64,000 nt of DNA from Pachypanchax playfairii (Eukaryota; Chordata; Actinopteri; Cyprinodontiformes; Aplocheilidae), in the NCBI GenBank assembly GCA_006937955.1, contig SSNP01000014.1:1219191-1283190 (forward strand). Direction: 5' to 3'. Positions 13,301-23,991 of the stretch are shown here, piece by piece. A program made the translations under genes and the position numbers. Within the stretch, counting starts at the first letter, position 1. Every line of letters starts with the position of its first letter. The notes under the pieces are model-generated. The model was given only the letters and a program-made list of their open reading frames with translations. It was not told where the DNA came from and made no database searches.

Positions 13301-16300
13301 GTCTAAAAATTGTATCATTTTTTAATTCTGAGTAACAGCATTAACAGAATGGATGTCATATCACAGTAACATACATGTTTGTAATATTTATTTTCTTATT
13401 GTGTTTATCTCTACTGTGTGATTTCACTAGATGAAATCCTCCGCTGATGCAGCCCAAGACACGCTGACGGACTGTTTAACCATTCACCCTCTACATCCAA
13501 CCCTCTCCCCTCTGGCAAGGCTAGACAACAACGTGAACCCATCTCTTGGTGCGTCTCATGAGTCACTCTCTAGCACATCTAAGTCCCGACTTTTTGCATA
13601 AATGCATTTTATAGGTGGAAAAACAAAACAAAAGATGCATAAACTTATTCCCCTGCAACCATGTGCAGATAGAAGGTTTATCTATGGTTTCACAGCCCTG
13701 AAGTGTCTGTCATCCCTGTTCCTCAGCTGCAACACAAGGACAAGATTCTTACTGTAGTTCCCGTCTGGCTTTGTTGGGCTCCTTACAAGACAGCTACAGG
13801 TTAGTTTTTATGATCTAAAGCTGGTTTATAAAAACCATTTCAAATTAAAATTGACATTTTTGTGTGTGATCCTATGTGATTTAACAAGAATTCCCCCTTT
13901 TTTTTTTTTTTTTTTTTTAGAAAAAGTCCCAGTAATGAGTTATATTTAGCTGCTTCGTGAGTCAGCTCACATCTTTACAGCTGTAACCAACAGGAATGTA
14001 AATGCTTTAAAAATACTAGTGTTTATCTCTTATGATGAGCTGGAACAGGCAGCTCAAAGGTTTGTTCGTTGTCATGGCATCGAAGTGGTAAACTCATAAT
14101 TAGAATGACCGGTTTTGAAAAATCCACTTTTTTTTTGCGCCTTTCAACAAACAACAAAAATAAAAGAGTCCCAGAGTTTGTTTTTTCTTGATTTGGTTGG
14201 GAATTGCCAGAAACCTTTTTCCCCTCATCATCTGTATAGAAAACATCTCTTCATCTTTTCACTTCAAAGAAAGTGATAAAGGATTTCTGTCATTCTGAGC
14301 AGCCAGATGCTCACAGCTCCTCGCAGGTTTTGATTGTTCTCAGATCAGCGGTAGGCCGAGGCTTTCACGGCAGGACTCGGCGTAGACAATCGACCTGCGA
14401 GAGTGGACCTTGCTTTTCCTCATTGGGCTCCAGCACGAGCATCAATGGATGCTATAGCCACCGCCAAGAGCTGCTGAGGAATTCAACAAGTGAATCATAA
14501 AATCTAGAAAATGCAATTTAAAGTCCAATAGGAGAGGAGGGAATGCTGTAATTACTTTTTAGATGTTAAATCAATCGTAAAATCCTTGTAGCTGTTTTTC
14601 TGCACTTGCCGGTAACATTCTTAGTTCTGACTCAACGTTTGTGTGTCATCAAATACTTTGGCTAATTTAATATTCTTGTTAGTTGCAAAGACTTGCACAA
14701 GTTTTTTTTTTTGGCCACACTTAACAGCAGGGGTGTCGGCTGCCATGGCTACTGGCTAAAACTTTTTTAAATTACAGTAGAACTGTCTGTTTTGATCAAT
14801 GTTTTATCCTTTTTTAAGAAATGTGCACATATTTTTATTAGCAATTTATGGGAAAATGGAGTGAAAGAATTCAATGTTTTATGGTTAGAATTATTAGAGA
14901 AATGGCCTTTGTGTAAATCTGTTGCCAGTATGGAAGTGCATAAATTCTAGACGTGGGGATGTGATAATGATCTGCTGAAGTTCAAACTATGCATCAGACT
15001 TAAAGAGGCCATTTCATACAAATTTCAGGACTTTGTGGTTATTTCTTAAGTATTAACCTGTAATATGAAACATTTTATAACTAAAAAACTTAAGGAAACA
15101 CTGATTAACAGACCTTTTAATCTGTCTGCATTAAAATTCGGGTGGTTCCGGCTTCTTCTGTCAGGCTTCGTCAGCAGCTCCTTCATATTCATTATTCAAA
15201 TTTGCTGGACTCTGATTGGCTAACAAACTAGCCTATGAGAGCAAGGTATACTGTTTCCTGCCCCGCTGCGCACGGCAACGTCAGACGTCGTGTCTTCCTG
15301 TTTGTTACGTCTTATGCTAACAGCTTTTAGCCAGCAGCATGCTAGGCGTGGTTTCAACTGCGGGAGCTGCTATACTAATGAACAAAGCAGTTGTAATGAA
15401 ACAGATACAGGCCGTTTGAACCCGGGAGAACTCGGGTTTTATCGCCACTTGCGTAGTTTGAGAGATTAAAACTGAAAGAGAAGTTGTTGATCTGTTTTCA
15501 CACCCACTATGAAGGTAAGAACACCTGTGGAGCTAAAATATTCAACAGAAACCCCAGAAAAACTGTTTTTAATGGAAGGGCCTCTTTAAGAAGAAAAGGG
15601 GATTTAGGCGACTTTAAAGGTGAAAGGGTTGCTGGTCCCAGACCAGGTGGTCTGAGTGTTTCAGAAACTGCTGATCTGCTGGGATCTTCACACACAACCA
15701 GGATCACAGAGATAGAGGAAATATCCAGTCAAGGGTAGTTCTATGGATGAAAATGCCTTTTAAATGGGCGCAAAGGCAGCAGTAACTCAAAAATATCACT
15801 CGTTGCAACCAAAGTATGTGGAATACCGTCTCTAAAGCCACAACACGTCAAACCTTGATGCAGGCGGCAGCAGAAGACCACACCAGGTGCTGCTCCTGTT
15901 AGCTACAAACAGGAAACTGAAGCAACAGTTCACATCAAAACAGAACAAGAACAAACTGGAAAAACGTTCCCTGGTCCAATGAGTCAGATGATCAGGTCAG
16001 AATTTGGCATAAACAACTTGAAAGCATGGAACCATTCAGCTTTACATCCACAGTTCAGGCTGGAGGTGGTGTGGCACAGTTTGGGACCCTCATTGTCCCA
16101 CTTTACCACCGTTTAAACACCACAGCCAACCTGAGAATTGTTGCTTATAGTGTCAATCCTTTTATGACCACAATGCTTCATCTTCTGATGGTTATTTGAA
16201 GCAGGATAATGTCACAAAGCTTAAATCATCTCAAAATGGTTTCTTGAACATGACACTGAGTTCGCTGAACTCCAGCAGCCTCCGCAGTTTCATCTCAATC

Positions 16301-17696
16301 CAATAGAGCATCTTTGAGATTTGATGGAAGGGCAGATTCACAGCATCGATGTGCAGCTGACAAATCTGCAGCAGCTTTTTGATTGTTTTAACAAAATCAA
16401 AAAGGCCCTCTGGGGAAAAAAAAAACAACCCCTACTACACCTTAAAACAGAAACAGACCAGTAAATTGATCAGAATCAGGTTTATTTGGTCAAATATGTT
16501 ACACACACAAGGAATTTGATTCAAGTTCACTTTTTCACTTGTACTTGACAGACATATAAAAAGATATAATTAGACAAAATTGTTATTATCAACTTTTCTT
16601 ACATTTGGACGTTAGCAGTGTTTTTCCTTAAGATGATTCGGTTTTACACAAACTGATTATTAGGGTGTTTTACAAGTTTTTAAAGAAAAACTGTTAGTCT
16701 CATGTGTTCAAAGTGCAGGGGATAGATAAGGCACTTGTTCTGTAAAATTTATGTAATCCTTAATTGCATGGAGTGATGTCAAAACGAATACAGCCTTGAA
16801 AGCGCAGCTGAAAGCACGAGCATCATTAATCAAAACTTTGCTTTTCAAGGTTTTTACTGGCCTCTTACAAAGAAGATATTCAATTCTCTGGACTCTGCAG
16901 GCAGAGCTTTCACTTGAGTTTGAAATATTTCAGGTTTGTTGATCCTTCCCCTCATCATCAGCTCATCCCTGAGGACTCGTGCGGGCCTTGTTCCTCCACC
17001 TGCCATTCACATCCTCCCAGTGGACCTCCCCTGCAGAACAACTGTGATCTGAAACAACTCTGCAAGCTTCCTGATTTGGTAGATCAGAGTCCAGGTACGC
17101 AAACAATCACATCAGTCTTCAGGTTTGTCAAAAGGGTTTTGGGGGGCGTGGTTGGGAGTATACGTGAGGTTTGATAAACAGATGTTTTGTGCATCCACAT
17201 CATTTGTGCTGCAGTTTGTCAGATGCTAATGATTTTCCCTGTTTCGATTAAACCAGCTAGCTTCTCTCTGCAGTCCTTTAAATAGATCATTTATATTCCC
17301 ATTAGACTTGACAGCCACCGAGATGTTGACAAGGTTCTCTGAAAGGCGCCTCAAAGCAGATTTTCTTACACGCATCATAGAAGAATTAGATTTTGTTTCT
17401 TTTCTGAAGGAAAATTGAACAAGTTTGTTACTCTGTTTTTTTTAGTACTCAGTAATTACAATCAGCCTTTGAAATGTTTTCAGTCGGCTTTCACAGTAGT
17501 GAAGGGTCAAGACTTGTCATTTCTCCAAATTTCACAGCTCATGTGTGGCTCTTTCTGTTTGCACTCATCTGCAGGATTTGGTGTCCGCTTTCAAACCGAA
17601 GATGCTTCTGTGCCTCGAGAATTACATGGAGGGGATTACTTCAATATGGCGAACCACGGCACAAACAAAGTCTCCTGCATTTATACAGAGGGATGA
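4361..17696 (+). CDS. glis3: GLIS3, GLI-similar Krueppel-type zinc-finger transcription factor
   Basis: Nuclear DNA-binding regulator; in vertebrates GLIS3 acts in pancreatic beta-cell, thyroid and kidney/cilium biology. Coding exons: 4361-4688, 5021-5192, 5283-6363, 12112-12273, 12360-12470, 13431-13548, 13727-13799, 16934-17094, 17575-17696. All phases join to one 775-residue frame. Five C2H2 fingers lie at about residues 458-611: finger 1 and most of 2 in exon 3, the rest in exons 4-5, with HSGEKP and HTGEKP linkers. Upstream are GLIS3-typical segments: PALSLRRRVLTNGKP, SLLSRESLASTTLSL, a TIIRTSPTSLVAYING stretch and a YGHFLGVRG motif. The C-terminus ends IYTEG, like human SVYTEG. The ATG at 4361 follows AGCC, a good context, and is the first after the acceptor. 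The intron after exon 5 uses a GC donor. The region after the fingers is shorter than in human GLIS3. Head-to-tail with rfx3, as in human. Confidence 0.93.
7562..8277. repeat. MITE with 16-bp inverted termini
   Basis: The left end TAGCTACGTTTACATG at 7562-7577 is the exact reverse complement of the right end at 8262-8277. Sub-terminal sequence also pairs: GTAAACATG near the left and TCCATGTAAAC near the right. The 716-bp length with an internal 91-residue open frame of no known similarity points to a non-autonomous DNA transposon. No clear target duplication is visible, so the superfamily is not assigned. Confidence 0.75.
8355..8629. repeat. TTAA-flanked MITE, family B, copy 1
   Basis: Begins TTAAAGGTGATAAAGAGG and ends CCTCTTTACCACCTTTAA, inverted termini with one mismatch, bounded by TTAA on both sides. 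In the middle is a hairpin built from GTAGCCAATAGCTAAC and its near-complement. The same ends and hairpin recur at 43627-44082. TTAA targets are typical of piggyBac and Kolobok transposons; which one applies is not clear. Confidence 0.75.
8690..8860. repeat. Possible degenerate hAT-type repeat
   Basis: The motif GGGATGCAACGATACCA, followed by CTGATACGATACCGATAC and, about 100 bases on, AGTATCGGTTCATAGTATTGG and ACGATACGAG, gives loose inverted symmetry of a kind common in fish hAT-like repeats. The ends are poorly defined. Confidence 0.35.
14317..14500 (+). other. Unassigned GC-richer open segment in a glis3 intron
   Basis: Within an AT-rich intron this stretch is GC-richer and open in one frame up to a stop at 14498-14500. 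Possible acceptors end at 14316 or 14343, and a GT donor lies at 14490. Reading from either acceptor continues in phase with the preceding glis3 exon, so it could be an alternative terminal exon. Used internally with the 14490 donor it would put the next exon out of frame. No match to known GLIS3 sequence was recognised; a conserved noncoding element is equally possible. Confidence 0.25.
15000..15589 (+). repeat. TTAA-flanked MITE, family A, copy 1
   Basis: Starts TTAAAGAGGCC and ends GGCCTCTTTAA, perfect 11-bp inverted ends including TTAA. A second copy lies in opposite orientation at 48566-49140 and matches along its length, for example over the segment reading ATTGGCTAACAAACTAGCC. The 590-bp size without a coding frame indicates a non-autonomous element of a TTAA-targeting superfamily (piggyBac or Kolobok). 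Confidence 0.85.
15590..16440 (+). mobile_element. Degenerate Tc1-like transposase relic
   Basis: Conceptual translation on the plus strand gives scattered Tc1 transposase fragments: RPGGLSVSETADLLGSSHTT near 15645-15705 (N-terminal helix-turn-helix region), an STVQAGGG block near 16050, and NPFMTTM near 16160. Frameshifts and stops interrupt it throughout, so it is inactive. The left part abuts the family A MITE end at 15589, so the MITE may have landed in, or removed, its 5' end. No terminal inverted repeats were identified. Confidence 0.7.
16465..16600. repeat. Dispersed fish repeat fragment
   Basis: The run beginning GATCAGAATCAGGTTTATTT, followed by a segment ending ACACAAGGAATTTGATTC, resembles a very common teleost interspersed repeat (CAGAATCAG...TTTATTGG...AAGGAATTTG). 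It is recognised by pattern only and its class is uncertain. Confidence 0.45.
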
Positions 17697-19880
17697 AACC
17701 ACTCAGTCACGAGTGTCTTACATTTGCACTACTTTGTGTCCTTTTGTGTTTGAGGTGAAAGCGCACACGATGAAACTACCCTCATCGTGTGGAAGATATC
17801 TGTAAATATCATATCGCTGTAAATACACAACTCGTCTTCTGCCCCCCCCCCCAACCAATATAATGAAGACGCCTACAGGATTTTAATGTTTACTTACCCA
17901 CTTTTTCACACAGCTTTTGTAGAACGTGTGCTACTTTGGGTAGTTTCAGGTGGTATTTTCACCTATGTCAACACTCCAATCAAACAGAGCATGCAAAGGA
18001 TCTTTTATTACTTTTTTTTTTTTAGAACCATGTCTTGGTCACTATAGTAACAAGACAGCCTTATTATTTCACCGTAATGTTCACACATTTTACCTGTTGC
18101 TTGAACGTAGTGATGTGCAGTGAGTGCTACTGTAATTAGACAATGAAGCAAATTATAGTTTGTGATTGTGCCAGTAGATGCTTTTAATGCTTTATTATTA
18201 TTTTGAATTATTTACACTTCAACAACATAGTTGTTCCTGTCTAAGATTATGACATAAAGCTTTTCGTTTTTTGACCTTTTCATTTGTAGTTCATTTCCAT
18301 ATATGAAAAGGACACTTTAAATGCTGCTTAACGTCAATACACAATTATAAAAACAGCATGATTAGTTGTTAGATTGTACCATAACAGACAACAACCTACA
18401 TTTTCAACAACAAAAAAATCATAAGCAGCAATTTAAAGTATATATAGTTTGTAGAACATGTAAAAAAATGTACATTTGGATTATAAAGTCAATCATTTGT
18501 AGTTTTAAGAATCAAAAGATGCACCAAACTCTTATTTTATTATTTTATTTTATACATTTAAGCAGTTGCCTGGTAGTTTGCACTGTTGCCTCACATATAC
18601 AATGTCTCTCGTTTTGATCCAGCTGTGCAGACCTTTTTATATCAGGTTTGGATATTTCTCTGCATGAATTTTCTCTCACCAACAGTCCAAAACATACCTT
18701 AGAAATTTGGATTTAATTCTTTGCCTCCTTCACTTGACTTTTTTAAGCTTAGCTGATGCTTCAAAACAATACATTCCTATTGAAACCCTTTATTTAAAAG
18801 TTAATTATTTTAGTTTTTGAACATATTGTCAGAACTACTTCTTTTTTATATGACAGTTCAACTTTATGAAGTGAAAAGAAAAACCTTTTCACTTCAAAAA
18901 AATAAATCTTTTACCAAGCTTGAGATTGATTTCATCACTTGCCTAGCAACAACAAAAACAGCATTTCCAAAAAAGCATCTGTTTAGTAACTGCTAATCAA
19001 AAAATAAATAAAGTGCTGTGCAGTAGACACAGCTGGTTGATTAAGCTTTGTTCTCAGAAGCTGCTTAACAATACTTCCTTTGTTTGGACGCTGCTTTCAC
19101 TTTGAAACTTTTACATCTGTTTTTGATCTGCTTTTGCCAAGTGGCAGAATATTTTAACTTATAGGACCTGAGTATGTATGTTATCTGGGAATACCCTCCA
19201 CTTCATGTTGTCATGCACTAACTTATTTCAACATTGTATTATGAAATGGCAAAGATAAATGTTATATATATTATCATCATAATGTGTGAGAGGTATTTAG
19301 GGAGGATTTCATTGTGTGCTATATGTCTGGTTTAATGAGATCAAGCCTTTTTTAGTATTTAAAACTGTTTAAACGCACTGGAGTTGGTTATGTGTGTGAT
19401 CATTTTTAATTCTGTAATTATTATATAATAATTTAGCAAAGAATAAAGAGAGGTCAGGATATTTATATGGAGATATTATGTGGACAGTTAAGGAAGCAGC
19501 ATTGGGGCGGAGCCCTCATTCTGATGTTGTTTTGTTTTGTAAAATAGTCACCTCCGGTTTGTGCAGACACTCTGATCATTTTAATATTATGTTTTTAGCC
19601 TTGTCTTAATTTTTCACATTCACTTTACAAGATCTGAAAACATCAGATCTTCATAATATCTTTCATAATAAGTAAAACAATGAAATTAAATCTGAAACTA
19701 CAAAGATTTTGCACTGGATTTTATACAAATGTCAAACTAAATTTTAAGCTCTTGTTTTGAACATCCCTTTTAATATTATAATCGATGTCATGGTCATTAT
19801 GGAAGCATATTGTCAGTTTAGTGATGAACATATAGATTTTGATGCTGATACGTTTTCTCTAAAGGAATATATGCGCTTAA
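17697..19880. other. glis3 3' UTR and glis3-rfx3 intergenic region
   Basis: No exon is seen. The first part is presumably glis3 3' UTR. Candidate poly(A) signals are two overlapping AATAAA at 19003-19012 and another at 19442-19447; nothing closer to the stop is convincing. The sequence is AT-rich with a poly-C run near 17841. Confidence 0.5.
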
Positions 19881-19889
19881 ATCTCCTCC

Positions 19890-20067
19890 CACCTGCTTGG
19901 TAAGAAGGCTGAACGCTGCCGATGAGTTTTATAGCAACTGTTGCCCAGTGAGGCAACGCCATAGTCACCGTAGTCCTGGCGACTGTAACCCACCAACAAC
20001 AACCTCTGGCTCCATCATTACCACCTCCTCCACCATCCTCATCTTCATCAACCAGTCCACGGCTCAG
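19890..20067 (+). other. rfx3: Probable rfx3 5' noncoding exon and core promoter area
   Basis: A GC-richer segment ends GGCTCAG, followed by GT at 20068, and the next plausible acceptor (ending at 23986) leads directly to the rfx3 ATG. The donor (GTTTGG) is weak, so the 3' boundary is tentative. The segment carries the RFX half-site cluster described separately. Confidence 0.4.
19933..19957 (+). promoter_or_regulatory. X-box-like RFX half-site cluster
   Basis: Three matches to RFX half-site consensus fall within 25 bp: AGCAAC (19933-19938), GTTGCC (19940-19945) and GGCAAC (19952-19957). The last two form a perfect 6-bp inverted repeat separated by six bases. A canonical X-box, GTNRCC then RGYAAC, has 0-3 bases between halves, so the spacing is unusual. 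The position suggests binding by RFX proteins to their own gene; that is inference. Confidence 0.45.
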
Positions 20068-23000
20068 GTTTGGTTCAACTCTTTCCTGATTTTAACCTGA
20101 ATGCGAGCCGTTTCTGTCCTGACGGGATGCGGGTTTAAAGGGGAGATTCGGATGCGCTTGTGGTTTATGTTTTGTCTGCTGCTTGGATGGAGGCTCCAGC
20201 GAGGGTGTTTCTTTGTAACGTGTTAGCCTGCTTGCTAAGGTTCCTTGTGGGAACTAATTATGGAAAGAGCTCTTATTCGCACACTGAAATAAGCTATGCT
20301 GAAATAAGGGGAGCTGAGAGGCTAAAATAAGATTTAAAAATGTTTAGTTGTTTATGTGTGAATATTTAGTTGTAACTTTTCATGCTGAGTGGTAGCGGAG
20401 CTTCAGGCTAGTCAGTGTTGCTAACTGGTCAGCTGGAGCAGGTGTCTGTTGTTGCTAACGCCAGCGATGCTTCTTGACAATGCCTGTTGGTATCCCATTT
20501 TGGGGAGTAATGTTACGCTAATAATCCAAGTTAGCCTTTCGAGTATCCCAGCTCTTGTTAGTCATTTAAAATCAGTTCAGCTAATTGAAAATGGAAAGTG
20601 CTGTAAGCTAGCTCTGCACTCACTAACTGGTTGACAATAGCTAAGCCATTACTTTCCCTTTTGTCTTTTGCACCAAGATAGCTTCGCTAGCTCCATCTGC
20701 CCTCTTTGTGGCATCAGATGACTGTGATAATCTTTGTGATAACACAAGACTAAGTTCTGCAGCTTGAAGAAACATGTTGCTAACAGGATAAGCATAAAAA
20801 AAATATATATAGACGTTTTATTAAATCATTTAAAAGACTGAATTTTACATTTCCGTTGAACGTCACTGCACTCTATCTGTTATATGGGTTTTATACAGAA
20901 TAAAAGAGTAAAAGTTGTGTATTTTTTCTGTTTATAAATTTGTACATGTGTCATTTTTTTAATTTGGGCACATTTTAGATGAGACTAATAAAAGAGAAGA
21001 TCGTTAAATAGCTGATAATAACATAAAGGGAAGATTGACAGATTTAGGAAACTAAATAAATAAACAACCTGTCTGGTAAATATGTGATGTGCCACTTTTG
21101 TCTAACAGAAAAAGAAACTTGCATTTAATGGTTCCTTAATTCTGTTGGTGGCTTATTTTCATTATGTTTCTAAGTGTTGCATCACATTGAGTCTGGGTCC
21201 ACTGGGTCCCCTGTTCACCTGCAACCCCCTGATTCCCATTTGGGATGAAATAGGTGTGTTTGTTTATGCTGGGATTAGAGGGACTTTAAAAATCTGGATT
21301 TTTCATCATCTGTCATCCACAGAAGAGAAAACATATTCAACAGTAAACAGAGGAAACCGAATCAGCATTTTAATGCACAAATTCAGTGGAACACAAAGAC
21401 CCGTTTAGTTCGATCTAGCAGCATCCGATCACTTCATCCCAACTGGATCCACAATCTGACTGTTCCATTTGTACACATTATGCAGGTAATGCCAAAAGTG
21501 ATTTATATCTGTTGACGCATACGACCTAAATTAGGTCACACCGACCACACACACATAAACAAGACTGGATGCTGGGACCCGCCAGCTATCAGATCATGTT
21601 ACCATTTACCTGTAGTCCAGAAGGGCAGAAATAGTACCATGCCACCTGCTGCCTGGATCCTGTTGCATTTCCAATCACTTAAAGAGGGGCTGATTAATTC
21701 AATTATTCTGTCGGCCATTTTACTGGCTTAGCAGCATGTTTGGTTTGTAATTTGCCACAGCCTTCCTACTGTAATGTTAATGAACTACACACATCTATTT
21801 AAAGGTGGGGGACTCTTTTCCTGTCTTTCTGCCTACAGCTGACTGATGAAGTGAGCAGAGTAGATTCAGAAGGACTTTAAAAGCCTGCAGGATTTTCACA
21901 CATTTTGGAAACATTTCTCTGGAAACAGTCTTTAACATTCTTCTCACAGAGTCATACATAGATGCAAAGTTTGAGATCAGCAGCCCTTAAAAATGAAAGT
22001 CACTCCCACTATTCTTTGTAATCTTTAACCCCCCCTCCACACACACACAGCTCTCTGCATACCCTCCACCTGTTTTCCTGCCACCTGATCAAACCACTGG
22101 ATAAAAAGAGAATTTCTTTTGGACGCAATCAGTCTCGCTCATTAGCATGCATGTCATGACTCTACACGTTACACTCCAACTTAGTCATGCATGGTCATTT
22201 TAGAGGTAAATTATAGTGCTTTGTATTTTCCGTTAGCTGCGGCTGTGAACCTCCCTGTGCTTCCCGATATTGTGGCCCTGGGATGTGAGCCGGAGGAGCC
22301 GAAGGGAGAAAACTCGAGGCGAAATGTTGCTCTCCTTGGTGGCTTTTGTTCCTTCGTGTCTTTGTAGGGCTCGCACTTGCTCAGTGGAGCACAGCATTTA
22401 AGTGGGCCACAAGGGAGTGCCTGAATGGTGTGGCAGGAGGTATGTGTGTGATTGTGTGTGTGTGTGTCTTTGTGAAGGGGGTTGAGGTGAAGCAACAAGG
22501 GTTTGCTGTGATGCAGGGGCTCTTTCCCTCAATTAGGTGGGCTCAGTCGGGGCCATTTACTTTAGCTTTCAGAACTGCTTTGTGGAAAATAAGTGGAGTA
22601 AAATTCCAAATTTTTCACTTCCTGGAAGTGTTTTTCTGTCTCAGGATGGAGGAAACAACTATAGGTGGAAGTTATTTGCTCTGAAATTCGCTGCCCGATT
22701 GTCATAACACACAATAACTTATTGGAATTAAAGCGTTTTCTTTCAGATAAACTGATAGTTTCCTGTCTGGATGCAAAGAGTTCAGCCTTTAATAGTAAAT
22801 GTGTTTGCTTTGTGAAGGTGAAAGTTTAAATTTCTCTCTCCTGTACTGTTTTATTGATCCTCTCACTTACAGCGCGCCCAGTTTTGATCTAGTTGCCCCA
22901 AGATGAATAAGGCGACGGCTTAGAAAAGGGACAGTTTGAAGGTAATGGAAAGGGGCAAGGTGTCCCTGGAGTGATTTGAGGCTCTTAGGAGTACCAGCTT

Positions 23001-23986
23001 AATTAACCAAGAGAGGTTTGTTCATGGAAACTGTGATGGGAGGAGTTGGCCTTTCCCTGGAAGCGATGGGTGATGGTAACCACACTGTTATTAACTCACA
23101 AATATGGTTTAAGCTCAAGTCTTTCTTTTCACTCTTATCCTTTTCTTTAAATTGGCTAAGATCAACAGGGATTATTAAGTAAAGCAAATTCTTGATGTTC
23201 ACAAAAAATGCTTGTTTCTTAATTAGAATTTTAAAAAAGGTGTAGAAATGCAAAATGAGATCACTCTGCTGCTGTTGAAAACCTTTTTTTTTAAGTCCTG
23301 TTCCAGGGTCTTTAGTCACAGGCAACATTGTAGACAGAGGGACCGGTGGAGAAATGGGAAGCAGCATCTATTTAAAGTTTGTTAAATATTAACTTGTTTT
23401 ATGGCTGCAAATGTGGAGACAAGACCATGTGTCAGTGATGCATGAGGCTGTTGGTACACCGAGTACAGAAGGGTGGAAACAGGTGCTCGGGTTAGTCTGT
23501 GGCATCGATTTGGGCAAAACATATACAGGTTTATGATAACACCTCACGTTTCCTGTTATCCCGAGATTAGTTTCTCATTTCGATGTACTATCTGTCCTGA
23601 GCAAACTCCACTGTGGGTAGTTGCTGAATTCCTGGATAAACACTTTATGTTGTTTACATGGTAAACAGATGCATAAAACATGAAGCGCTGAGTTTGGATT
23701 CACTCAGTCATTAGAGATAAATGTCACTTTGTTTAAAACGGCTTCACCAGTTGTTGCGAAACAGTTCTACTGATTAAGAGCATCAATATCAGTAAATGTA
23801 TTCTTTGGTGAGGTGAGTTATGAGTCTTTGATTTACCAGGAGGATTGGCTTTATGCTGCTTTGAGATTATGATGTGGTTATTATGAGGTAATAAAGTTGA
23901 TTCAACACCAAGGCTGGCAGGTTAATAGTTGCGCAGGTCTTCAGTTGCTGAGATCGTAATTCGTTCTGTGTTTCCTTTCTGTTCAG
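20068..23986 (+). other. First intron of rfx3
   Basis: A 3.9-kb stretch between the presumed noncoding exon and the first coding exon. I see no additional exon or well-bounded repeat. Short CA and GT tracts occur near 22031-22050 and 22441-22470. Confidence 0.5.
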
Positions 23987-23991
23987 GCGCC

